Assembly (NCBI GenBank): GCA_022575985.1
Contig: JAKSXM010000266.1
Span: 1,860,001-1,924,000 of the forward strand
Origin: Anagrus nilaparvatae
Taxonomy: Eukaryota; Arthropoda; Insecta; Hymenoptera; Mymaridae
Reading direction: 5' to 3'
Length of the DNA: 64,000 nt
The notes beneath the pieces were generated by a model that saw only the letters and a program-made list of their open reading frames with translations, ran no database searches and was not told where the DNA came from. Position numbers and translations under genes: made by a program. The first letter of the stretch is position 1. Each line of letters begins with the position of its first letter. Of the stretch, positions 1 to 11,245 are shown in pieces.

Positions 1-2
1 TA

Positions 3-2221
3 AGACCTGATAAAGAGAAAATAAGACCAGTTTTAGAATACCCAGCCCCCACTAACTTGAAAGAGCTCAGACGATTTTTGGGTATGGTAGGATGGTATTC
101 AAGATTTATCGACAAAGTTGCTGAGTTAAAATTACCCTTAGTAAAATTATTACACAAAGATGTTAAATGGACTTGGGGCGAAGAGCAACAAGAATCTTTT
201 GAAAAATTAAAAATGGCCTTAGTAAGTACACCTGTATTAGCTAGGCCAGATTTTTCAAAAAGATTCACAGTACAAACAGACGCCAGCGACGAATCTTTGG
301 GTGCTGTTTTAACTCAACAGCACGACAACGGTGAACACCCAATCGTCTATATAAGTCGAGTGTTAAGCGACGCAGAAAAAAACTATAGCGCCACCGAACG
401 AGAATGTTTAGCATTAATTTGGGCCATAAAAAGTTTCAGACCTTATTTAGAAGGTTATAATTTCACAGCCATTACCGACCACTCTAGTCTAAAATGACTG
501 AATAAATTAAAAGAACCTACAGGACGCTTAGCACGTTGGGCCCTAGAATTGCAACAATGGGATTTCGACATTCAATATCGGAAAGGTTGCTTAAATTATG
601 TTCCTGACGCCTTATCTCGAATTTCATATAAAGAATTAAGAGACCAATGTAAAGAAGATGAATTAGACTTTTTAACCATATTAGAAGAAATTAACGACAA
701 ATGGTATTTACGTAGATTAGAAGAAATAAAAACTTGGCCCTGGAAATTCCCTGATTGGCAAATTTACGACAACAGAATTTATATACACCGAAAAGATTAT
801 CTCCTAGACCCAGTAAGTGGCGAGGACAATAATTGGAAGTTAGTTTTGCCCTCAGAGTGGCGACAAAGAGCTTTAAACGAAGTTCATCATGAACCTTTCA
901 CAGGTCACTATGGAATCGCAAAAACTTACGACAGACTAGCGAGAACTTATTTTTGGCCAGGAATGTACCACGATACCTTGGAATACGTTACAAGTTACAT
1001 AGAATGCCAAAGGCATAAGTCTGTGCAGACAGGCCCACAAGGTCTTATGGGTAAACGTATCGTGGAAACACCCTGGACGGTCGTAGCAGCTGACTGCATG
1101 GAATTTCCCAGGAGCAAAAGTGGATTCAAATACCTTGTTGTTTTTCAAGACTTGTTTACTAAAATGATAGAATTAAAACCGCTTAGAAAACAAGACGGTA
1201 AAAATATAGCACAAGCGTTTGAAGAACTAATATTATTTAGATGGGAAACTCCAGAATACTTTTTAGCAGATAATGGAAAAGAATTCGATAACGACTTGGT
1301 AAAAAAGCGTTTAAAGGAATATGGCGTAAGGTTTATAACCACCCCCCCCCCTACTTCCCCCAAGCAAACGTTGTCGAACGCCAAAACCGTAACCTAAAAA
1401 CCATGATCAGAATATTCATAGGGTCAGACCATCGAAATTGGGACCTTCACTTGCATGAATTTAGGCATGCGGTAAACACTGCTAACCAAGAATCGACTAA
1501 AGTTTCCCCTGCATTTTTAAATTATGGAAGACAACCAAAACCAGTTAAAAGTTTACGTCGAGAATTAGAATTAGAAAACGAAAAAAATACAATAGAAGTA
1601 CATAAGTTAGACCCCGAATTATGGAAAGATAGGTTAAAAAGATTGAAATTTTTAAGGGACTTAGTAGCTAAATATATTGACGACGCTAGAGAAAAACAAA
1701 AATTAAATTACGATAAAGGTAGGAAGGATGTAATTTTTAGGGAGGGGGAAATGGTACTTAGAAATACCCAGTGTTTATCTTCAACGGATAAACATTTTGC
1801 CGCTAAGCTTGCACCTCGAAACGAGGAACCTACAAAAATCACTAAAGTGTTGTCAACTAACACTTATGAAGTAGACTCTCCCAGTAGATTACCCAAAGTT
1901 CACGTGTCACAGCTACGTCGATTTAAACCTCCTTTCCAAATTAATGAGAATAATTCAAAATCAATAGATAATGATGAAAATATTAATGAAAATTTCAAAA
2001 GAACTAGTAATGGACCTGTCAATGGAAGAAGACTGGTGGTGGGACCTACAGGAGAGTGTAGACGAGAAACGACTATACAGCGAGGCATCAACCCCTCCGA
2101 TGAGTCCAGACTCTCTAAATCAAACCTCAAGCCCCAAAACCTCACTGATAACGACTCAATTACCCCAAATAGAGCCGTTAGAAGACCAGGCTTGCGCCCT
2201 CGGCCCATACCCCGACATTAA
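3..2221 (+). pseudogene. Gypsy pol fragment: RT end, RNase H, integrase (broken)
   Basis: This is polyprotein coding for DNA synthesis and integration of the element. RT thumb and connection residues (LRRFLGMVGWYSRFI) are followed by RNase H (TDASDESLGAVL, ATERECLALIWAIK). The integrase has an HH-CC zinc motif at about 885-1020, a core with D in AADCMEF and D in LADNGKEF, and then the E region and a GPY/F-like C-terminal domain. Two breaks are visible. A TGA at 495-497 replaces an expected Trp in RNase H. A frameshift falls at a run of ten C (1342-1351), just before the catalytic Glu segment, after which the frame continues to 2221. The copy is clearly inactive. Confidence 0.9.
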
Positions 2222-3146
2222 TTCTGATTCCCATACCATCGAATATATTAATGGTATGATGTTACCACCTAAAATCACGGGTACGGTAAAGAAACTCACA
2301 GTGGCAGAAAAACTTAGAAGACCCCATAATGTCGAAAATGTACATAGCGAAATAAAAGAAAATAATGACTATATGAAAATACCATCGTTAATGAGTTTAA
2401 ATATCCCAGTGCCCGATGAAATAAGGGAAAGACCACCAGCCCCAATAATAAACTTAGTACCAGCACCAATATTACTGGACGAAATGCAAGTAAATGACGA
2501 CGACGAGGACGAAAACGAAGAAGTACCGTTCATCAGGAACAGGCCGGAACGCCACTACAATGCATTCCCTTTATTCCCGATTTACGATAATTATCAAAGT
2601 ACGGGAGTTCTTTTTTCCAATTTAGACCCTGTACCCTTTGATGCTTTAGTAGACGCTCCCCATCATTGTTGTTTCAACTGCAGGCAACCAAACCATAATA
2701 GAAAACAATGCCCAGAAAATGACATTAATCTTGTCTGTCATAACTGTGGGAGACAAGGCCTGATTATGTGGGACTGCCCGAGGTGCAAAAGACCAAATGC
2801 AAGAGGCCGTTATGCCGTTTATAAACAGCAATGGGGAAATAAAGCAAAACCCATTTGGCAAATGTACCCTAGCCTTTTTGCCGCCCCACCTTACGGCGAC
2901 ACTTGGCAAGACGACCCCAATGAAATCACTGCCCCAGACTCCAAAACACAAGATTATGAGGACGAAACACAAGAAGCATGCGGAGAAGGTGAAGATCCCG
3001 TAGAATTCAGGTATCAACGCCGTAGATCCCTGCTTCTTGAATTGTTCGGATTAGACCTAGACAATGTCCCATTAATAGATCGGATATACATTATTTATTG
3101 TCCTCTAACAAGTGCTATAACTATAGCCAGAAGACACACCAAATGA
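1971..3146 (+). CDS. ORF after integrase with CCHC zinc knuckles (Gypsy accessory or displaced gag-like protein)
   Basis: This 391-aa ORF overlaps the end of the integrase frame and sits where errantiviruses carry env, but it has no signal peptide or membrane segment. It is Pro- and acid-rich. Near residues 228-265 there are two knuckles: a canonical C-x2-C-x4-H-x4-C (CFNCRQPNHNRKQC) and a second in which the His position is Leu (CHNCGRQGLIMWDC). CCHC knuckles normally belong to the gag nucleocapsid 5' of pol, so a nucleic-acid-binding accessory protein is inferred. The first ATG overlaps pol, so the true start may be further in. No internal stops are seen although pol is broken. Confidence 0.6.
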   Translation: MMKILMKISKELVMDLSMEEDWWWDLQESVDEKRLYSEASTPPMSPDSLNQTSSPKTSLITTQLPQIEPLEDQACALGPYPDINSDSHTIEYINGMMLPPKITGTVKKLTVAEKLRRPHNVENVHSEIKENNDYMKIPSLMSLNIPVPDEIRERPPAPIINLVPAPILLDEMQVNDDDEDENEEVPFIRNRPERHYNAFPLFPIYDNYQSTGVLFSNLDPVPFDALVDAPHHCCFNCRQPNHNRKQCPENDINLVCHNCGRQGLIMWDCPRCKRPNARGRYAVYKQQWGNKAKPIWQMYPSLFAAPPYGDTWQDDPNEITAPDSKTQDYEDETQEACGEGEDPVEFRYQRRRSLLLELFGLDLDNVPLIDRIYIIYCPLTSAITIARRHTK

Positions 3147-3797
3147 ATTAAAATTTTTTTTTGTAAACCTTTAATTTTTTTATTATTACCTTTTTATTTT
3201 TTTTGTATTATTTTTTTTGCGACCAAAGATCAAAATAGGAAAATTCTCCTAAAAGATTAGTAGCTAATAATAAATATAATAGGATAAAATTAATCCAATT
3301 GATTAGTCACGGCCAGGTCACCCATATATAATAAAAATTGATCAAATATTATATTTTTTTTAATAAGTTAAGCCCGTCCTAATACCCTATTACCCTAAAC
3401 CCAAGAAAATGAGGAATGGATCAAAAGGTTAAAAAGACGTGAGTAACTTATTTTTGATAACATAACCGCGAGCTCGATAGATTATTAAAATAAAGAAATT
3501 TTCGGTTTTTAAACGCGAACTTATAGGATTTTTGAAATAAGTAAAAATTTTATCTTTTCTTAGTTGAATATATTTTTTTTGGGATTAAATTCATAAAAGT
3601 TTTTTTTTGCTCTGGCTCTCTTTTAAAATAAATTGTATATATATTGTAAATAGTAGTAATAAGTTGTACATAGTAAATAAATTAATTAGGGACAGGAATG
3701 CTTCGAGTAGGAGTAAAATGTACTCGATAGTGTGAAAGTTATTTTTTTTTGGAGTCGAGGGCTTTCTTATTAAAGCCCCCCTTAAGGGGAGGGCTAT
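3147..3797 (+). other. Gypsy 3' untranslated tract and polypurine tract
   Basis: This AT-rich non-coding tract ends in the purine-rich primer site just before the LTR. Stretches around 3370-3440 and 3760-3797 can be matched in reverse complement on the internal side of the LTR at 23319-24194, showing two related elements in the window. Confidence 0.6.
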
Positions 3798-4849
3798 TGT
3801 AACGTGGTTACAAACGCATAAAATATTAAAAATGAAAATTTAAAATAAATCTAACGAGCCGCCAAAAATAATAATAATAATATCGAATTATATTTTTAAA
3901 ATTCAATACTTTATAGAAATCACGACACACACGCACACATTAACAAAATCCTGACCAAGTCAAGATTAAGAAGAAAGAGGGGAGAGTGAAGCCGGAAGAT
4001 GATTGATGGCACGCGACATAAGTATTCGACGACTAGATGCCTTATTAAGAGGTCGCGATTTAATCGATTAATTTTATTGATTCTAAATTACTAGTCGTCG
4101 GCCATTATACAGTTTTTTTGAAAGTAAAGATCATTAATAATTAAAAGCTGAGTAAGAAGTGAAATTGAAAGAGAATTATAAGTTAAATAAATAAAAGTTT
4201 AATAAGATATAGCCGACCGGCTTTTGTATAGTGTATACATTTTGATATACTTATAGCAGTGAATATTTGAACACGAGGTGTAAAATTTTATTATTGTCAT
4301 TAAGATCGATTATTAAGAAAATTGAAGAAGGAGTTTATTAATATTAAATATCATAGATAAATAATCAAGGAAGAAAAATTAAAATAAATCAATTAAAGAT
4401 GTCAGTGAATAAAGATTATGGCGTTATAGAAAATAATGATGAAGAAGGTAGGTCACCGACTCCTAAATAAGTGAGATTAGTGTGTGTGTCGCGATAATGA
4501 ATTATAATAACATAATTAAATAAAAGACAGTTAATTAATAAGTTTTTGATAAAGGAAATTATTTTAGTTTATAGTTGATTATAAATAATTTTGAATAAAG
4601 TAAATAATTTAGTGTGTTAATTGAAATTATAAGTGTTAAATTTATTTAAATAAAATATAATAGCATCTCTCCCTTTTTCCTAGAAAATTCCCGCGACCTT
4701 GAATTAAATTCTTTTTCTCATTTCAGCTAGTAATACGTATATTGGTAAGTCCCGCGCATGGCAACAAACTTATAAAATTATTAAAAGTAAAATTTTGATA
4801 AAATATTTAATGTCGTTATTTCCGTAAGGGCGGAAATAATACCATTACA
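3798..4849 (+). repeat. 3' LTR of the Gypsy element
   Basis: The LTR runs from TGTAACGTGG after the purine tract to CCATTACA, about 1052 bp. Its 3' end (GGGCGGAAATAATACCATTACA) resembles the end of the minus-strand LTR at 23319. It contains CACACA/TGTGTG-rich segments near 3920 and 4480. Confidence 0.8.
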
Positions 4850-7735
4850 AAATTGAGCAATTATAAGCATATCTTCTTGAATAAAATATCCTTTATTAAG
4901 AATACATCTCAGATTTAGCTGAAGTTTGTTGAGTCCAAGAAAGCATTTAAAAGATGTATAAATTCCCAGAAAACAAAAGAAAAATAAAAATTTTTTATAG
5001 ATTTAATATCTTGAACCAATTACTTTTCCCAAGTCTTTAGTTTTGGGTTTTCTTGATTGTCACTGTATACAGGTTGTCTTTTTTAATTATAAAATATTCT
5101 CAGTTAAATATTTTAACAAAGTGTGTTCATACTTAGAAAAAAGTACATTATACGAGAAGCTTTGCATTAAGCCATAAAAAGACTGGATTACAGCCTTTTT
5201 TTTAAATTTCATCTATTCAGAGGCTTGGTAAAATATTATTTATGTTTAACAAATTACGGCTGTCATTTTTAAATAAAACTTTTATTTGCTGATCACTGTC
5301 TCGATAACCAAGTTTTAATATTTTTGTAATATACCCAAAGTTTAAGGTATATCTAGATCAGAACTACATAGTTTTATCACATTATTTGATTAATTTCTAT
5401 GGATTAAAAAGTAGAAATTAAATATTCATTTCTAATTTCAGCAGAATATCAAAATTATCCTATATCGCTATAATTATCTTGTTAATGATGTAATTACTTA
5501 TTTAAAATTCTTCTTTCTGAAATACTAGTTTAGATATAACATAAAATTTCTACAAAAAAATTGAGCAATTATAAGCATATCTTCTTGTATAAAATATCGC
5601 TTATTGAGAGTGCATCTCAGATTTAGCTGAAGTTTGTTGAGTCCAAGAAAGCCTTTAAAATATATATAAATTCCCAGAAAACAAAAGAAAAATATAAATT
5701 TTTTATAGATTTAATATCTTGAACCAATTACTTTTCCCAAGTCTTTAATTTTGGCGTTTCTTGAATATTACTGCATGCAGGTTGTCTATTTTTATTATAA
5801 AATATTCTCAGTTAAATATTTTAACAAACTTAGTAAAAAGTACATAATACGAGAAGCTTTGCATTAATCCATAAAAAGACTGGATTACAGCCATTTTTTT
5901 AGATTAATCAGAGGCTAGGTAAAATATTATTTATGTTCAACAAATTACGGCTGTCATTTTTAAATAAAACTTATATTTACTGGTCAATGTCACGATAAAC
6001 AAGTTTTAATATTTTTGTAATATACCCAAAGTTTAAGATATATCTAGATCAGAACTACAGAGTTTTATCAAATTATATGTTTAATTTCGATGGATTATAA
6101 AGTATAAATTAAATATTTATTTCTAGTTTCAGCAAAAGATATAAATTATCCTATATCGCTATAATTAACTTGTTAATGATGTAATTACTTATTTAAAATT
6201 CTTCATTCTAAAATACTAGTTTGAATATAACATAAAATTTCTACAAAACAATTGAGCAAATATAAGCATATCTTCTTGAATAAAATATCCCTTATTGAGA
6301 GTACATCTCAGATTTAGCTGAATTTAGTTGAGCCCAAGAAAGCATTAAAAAAGATGTATTACTTTCCAGAAAACGAAAGGAATACATAAATTTTTTATAG
6401 ATTTAATATCTTGAACCAAATACTTTTCCCAAGTCTTTAATTTTGGTTATTTGTGAATGTCACTGTAATCAGTTTGTCTATTTTATTTATAAAATATTCT
6501 CAGTTAAATATTTTAACAAAGTGTGTTCATACTTAGAAAAAAGTACATTATACGAGAAGCTTTGCATTCAGCCATAAAAAGACTGGATTACAGCCTTTTT
6601 TTTATATTTCATCTATTCAGAGGCTAGGTAAAATATTATTTATGTTTAACAAATTACGGCTGTCATTTTTAAATAAAACTTTTATTTACTGGTCAGCGTC
6701 ACGATAACCAGGTTTTAATATTTTTGTAATATACCCAAAGTAATTATTTATATATAATTAAGTATAGTTATTAAGTATTAAGTATTTATTTCTAGTTTCA
6801 GCAAAAGATCTAAATTATCCTATATCGCTACAATTAACTTGTTAATGATGTAATTACTTATTAAAAATTCTTCATTCTAAAATACTAGTTTGAATATAAC
6901 ATAAAATTTTTTCAAAAAAATTGATCAAATATAAGCATATCTTTTTTAATAAAATATCCCTTATTGAGAATACATCTCAGTATTAGCTGAATTTAGTTGA
7001 GTCCAAGAATGCATTAAAAAAGATGTACTACTTCCCAGAAAACGAAAGGAATATATACATTATTTATAGATTTAATATCTTGAACCAACTACTTTTCCCA
7101 GGTCTGTAATTTTCGTTATTCTGGAATGTCACTGTAATCAGGTTGTCTATCAAATTTATGAAATATTATACGCTAAATATTTTATCAAAGTGTATTCTAA
7201 GCTCGAAAAAAGTACATTATACGAGAAGCTTTTCATTGAACCATAAAAAGACTAGATTACAGCAATTTTTTTAGATTTCGACCCTTCAGGGGCTATGTAA
7301 AATATTATTTATGTTTAAAACATTACGGCTCTAATTTTTATAATTTCGAAATTTAGTGCCAAATTCCGTTTCCTTGTAAATTGCTTGTAACATTTATTTT
7401 AATTTTCTTATTTCTAACAAATGTTAATATGATCATTTAAATTCTTATTTTAACATTATATTAACTATTTTTTAAAAATTGTAGCAAAAGAATATTTTAA
7501 CCTCTCACATCTGCTTTATTTACTGTTCACTGTCACGATAACCATTTTTACATATTTTTGTAAAGCTCACTAAATTAGAAATATATCTAGGTCAGTACAA
7601 TATAATTTTCGAAAGTTATCTGCTTGACTTCATTTGATTATTATGTATAATTTAATTTTTAATTTCTAGTTTCAAAAAAACATTAAAATTGTCCTATTTC
7701 GATCAAATAATCTTTCTATGATGTATTTTTTTATT
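4850..7735. repeat. Tandem satellite, about 690-bp unit, four copies
   Basis: The anchor TTGAGCAATTATAAGCATATCTTCTTG recurs in diverged form at 4853, 5561, 6252 and 6921, giving spacings of 708, 691 and 669 bp. The copies share whole blocks, for example GACTGGATTACAGCC and TTACGGCTGTCA. The fourth copy carries an unrelated insert at about 7330-7510 and then resumes to about 7735. No coding capacity is seen. Confidence 0.9.
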
Positions 7736-8470
7736 GCATATTAATAAATTCCCAGAAAACCAAATTGAATATATTTTTTTTAATTCTTTTGAAATTAAGA
7801 GAATGTTTCTTAACATTTTTTTTTAATTCCTTTTTTTTAGCAATTATTATAAATTATTTGGATATAGTCACGTGATATTAACCGTTTTTAGCGATGATAG
7901 TTACGTCTCCTGTGTTTAATTATTGCTCTTGTTGTGGTCTTCGCTAACAGAGTACTTAAGAAAAACATGTTCCTCTTGAGTACTCTATTAACAGTTGCTA
8001 CTTCAATTCTTTTTCATGAAGATTAAGGCCTGCGCAATCTTCGTTAAATAGTGCGAAAATCACACAAGCATTTCAAAATAATATATTAAAATAAGATTCA
8101 TCCGAAGGTATGTCTGATAAGCTGCATCATATATTTTTTATTTAATGATAATAATCACGACAAAAAGACTTGCCTTTTTTACTGTTTATGTTTTGTTGTT
8201 AAAGGTAACTTCTGTAAATTTACGTTAAGATCATTTTAGAGATAATTAGTAAATTTTTAAAACTGTGTAATTTTTCTATGAAAATTGTAGATTTACTTAT
8301 TTTAGTAAATCTACTAATTTTTCGTTAATAAACTATTGTAAATTTACTGGAGCTATTTTTCATAGTATTTTTTTGCGTTTTTTATATGAATTCGAAATAT
8401 ATTTATCTTCAATGATGTATATCTTTACTTTTGAATATTACGTAAAAATTTAATTTTGCAAAGAAAACTA
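7736..8470. other. AT-rich intergenic DNA with one hairpin
   Basis: No gene is seen. An imperfect inverted repeat built on AGAGTACTTA and its complement, with an 18-20 nt loop, lies at about 7950-7990. Confidence 0.5.
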
Positions 8471-9060
8471 TCTGTCTCGAGAACTTCAGGATTTCATTTT
8501 TGCTCGATTTCTTGCTTAATGGCTGATTTTACCCGTTGGTATTTATTTTATCATGATAAAGCCATTTTTACCCCTACAGTTTATTTTTATTCCAAAATCA
8601 ATCTATACATCGGAATAAATTTGTACATCAGAATTTTATTTTTGCCTGATTGGGCCCAATAGTCCCCTGGTTGGCCGTTTTGTATCTGGTACTACTTATT
8701 TTATTATGCTGGACCCATTTTGTACCCCTACAGTCCATTTTCATCCTTGCAGATCAATTTATACATCAGAATTTCATTTTGTCTGATTGGGCCCATGAAG
8801 CCCCTGGATGGATTATTTTATCCGTTTGTATTTGTACTATCATTCTAGACATAATTTGTACTCCTCCAGTCCATTTTTATCCCTGGAGATCTATCCATAC
8901 ATAAGGATTTTAATTGTGCCAAACGGGCCACTAGATAATCTAGTTTATCATTTGCGACCCATTTTTTACATCTAGAGTCTACTTTTACCCTCGGCATTCA
9001 CCTTTTACCATACAATTTTATTTTAGGTCAAATTGCCCATTTAATCCTTTATGGTTCCTC
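8471..9060. repeat. Diverged tandem repeat, about 136-bp unit
   Basis: The motif CAGAATTTTATTTTTGCCTG ATTGGGCCCA recurs with changes at about 8487, 8633, 8767, 8904 and 9013, together with CCCCTACAGTCCATTTTTATCC. Apparent small reading frames here (8456-8904) are products of the repeat and are not genes. Confidence 0.75.
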
Positions 9061-10959
9061 TGGCTCCTCTGAATAGTGTATGATTCCCCTGACTATGTTC
9101 CGCATCCAAAGGTTCCATTTCTTACGTGCTAATTAGTATTTTACTTTAAAAGAAAAATTAAAGTTCTGTATAGTTTCTGTTTGCCGTGAAAAACTGTATA
9201 CAGGGCTGTATATAGAGGTTTCGTACGGCTGTAAAATCAGTGAAAAACTGATGTCCTTGATTTTTAAAGGGCTTCCTAATTTAAAAAATTTAATAATAAA
9301 AATTTCTGCTTTGGAAAAAAATGTTTCAACATTGGAAAAATTGGTGAAAATCTGAAAAGTCTTATTTGCTTTCAAAGATTTTTCTAATTATCAATAAATT
9401 CTCTTTACAATTTAATCACAGTTGTAATGTCTTTTACCCAACAAGAATTTTCAAATTTTTACCTGTTTTTCAGACATTGGAAAATATTTTTCTCCAATGC
9501 AGGGATTTTTGTTTTTAATTTTTTTAAATTGAATAGCTCTTTAAAAATTTACAAGACTTTATAGTTTTTTAGAGATTTTCATAAGAAAAATTTCTGTTTA
9601 AAAAGTCTTGTTTTTTAAACATTTTTCTAACTTAAAATAATAATTGAGAAAATAACAACCTTCACGAGCAAAAAATTGTTATTTTCTCCATACTGCGTTG
9701 TAAACACTCTCCTTTTTATCGAGCGATAAAAGAATTATTTGAGTAAACTAAACTTATTTAAAATACATTATTTTGTAACTTAAAAAAATTAATAATTAAT
9801 TAAATGAAATTGGTCTTTACGAACAAATGATGTTAATAATTTTTAATTTTTACTACAAAACGTGGTATACATCTAAATACTCAATGTAGTAAATATCAAA
9901 CATTTTGTAGAAAATTATTGGAAAATTGATAAAAAATTTTTTTGGACTGAATACATAAAATAAATCAATTTAAACTCATTTGAAAAAGTTACTAACATAT
10001 TATGCATATATTATTATGTGGAACCAAAGAATATTTTTAAATCTTTTTTGAAATACCATAATTTCTTTTTTATTATGCTAAAAAAGAAATTGTGATATTT
10101 TCAAACAGATTTTAAAATTATCGTTTAAATGATAATTAAAATAAAATTTATCAGTGAAAATAAATTCAGTAATTTTTAATATGCTGTATGTCAAAGGCTG
10201 ATACGGTTTAACTGGCTGACATTAGTTATCGGCTTAAGTACTCCATTTATGAAAGTAATTTTAAGTCTGGTTATAAATTTATTTTATGACGCTTTTTCCC
10301 TTATGTAATTACACTTTTTACATACTTTAACATATTTATTATATTATTTTATTACTTTAGAATTTAGGATCATAGGAATTTAGATATCTTAAGCCAATAC
10401 TAAAAATGTTTTGATATATTATAATTCCTTATTTGTAAATCATTATTAATATTTTAACTAGAATAGACTAGACGTTAGACTTCTTCGGACCACTTACATA
10501 TTGCTATTTCTAATAAACACTTAATTCCTAATTAGTCCTCATTATACTATTTCTCGAAAATTATAATAAATTTTGATACTTTAGAAAGTGTATTTGTAGA
10601 TTTTACATACTTTGCCAATAAGGTTAATTTTAGGTTTTGATGTGTAAAATGACAAAATATCAGTAAACGTTAGCTTCTATTTTCCAAATTCAAATTTATT
10701 TTTGGACTCAGAGATAAATACACTTGTTAAAATTTTTCTTAATTATCCGCAAGGTAAATTTTATGCTGAAAGTACGCGTTTACCTTACAAAAAAAATACT
10801 TTTTAAATGGTAATGCATTTTTCGTTTTGAAAGGTGTATTTTGAACTCCAAGGCAATATTTGTATGTTATAATTGTAATTTTTTTACTTCCCATTTAATT
10901 TTTTACTTACCATTTACTTATTAATCACGCATGGCTAAATAACTTGCTTGTATCGACTT
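9061..10959. other. AT-rich intergenic DNA
   Basis: I see no gene, RNA or clear repeat here. A short minus-strand frame at 9133-9375 has low-complexity Phe/Lys composition and no support. Confidence 0.5.
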
Positions 10960-11225
10960 TCCGAACAATTCCCAGAAACTACAATTTTTACATTTTCTGG
11001 GAATTCCCAGTATCAATGTTTGATTTTTTCGGGTAAGTCCCAGAAACTATGTTTGATGTTTCTGGGAATTACCAGAAACAATGTTTGATGTTTTCTGGGA
11101 ACTCCCAGAAACCATTTCAAACGTTTTCTAGGACTTCCCCGAAAAGAAAATAAATTTTCAGGGAATTCCCCAAATATGGCATTATGAATAAATGAACTTC
11201 CCAGAAACGAAGTTCCCAGAACATG
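10960..11225. repeat. Short palindromic repeats built on TTCTGGGAAYTCCCAGAAA
   Basis: About six degenerate units of roughly 40-50 bp carry a self-complementary core (TTCTGGGAATTCCCAG), spaced by AACAATGTTTGATGTT-like linkers. They lie just left of the foldback element. Confidence 0.75.
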
Positions 11226-11245
11226 GCATTCTAGATATATATGAG

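Larger units (their letters stand above)
1..4849 (+). mobile_element. Ty3/Gypsy LTR retrotransposon, 3' part, decayed
   Basis: The window opens inside pol. In order there is the end of reverse transcriptase, RNase H, integrase, an extra ORF with zinc knuckles, an untranslated tract, a purine-rich tract (AAGGGGAGGGC near 3784-3794) and a 3' LTR that starts TGTAAC and ends ATTACA. The order is that of Ty3/Gypsy elements. A nonsense codon and a frameshift show that this copy is dead. The 5' LTR and gag lie outside the window. The right LTR edge abuts a satellite unit, so the element inserted into that array. Confidence 0.9.

Noticed and set aside
8456..8904. Two short plus-strand reading frames
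   Set aside because: They lie in a 136-bp tandem repeat and simply follow its periodicity.
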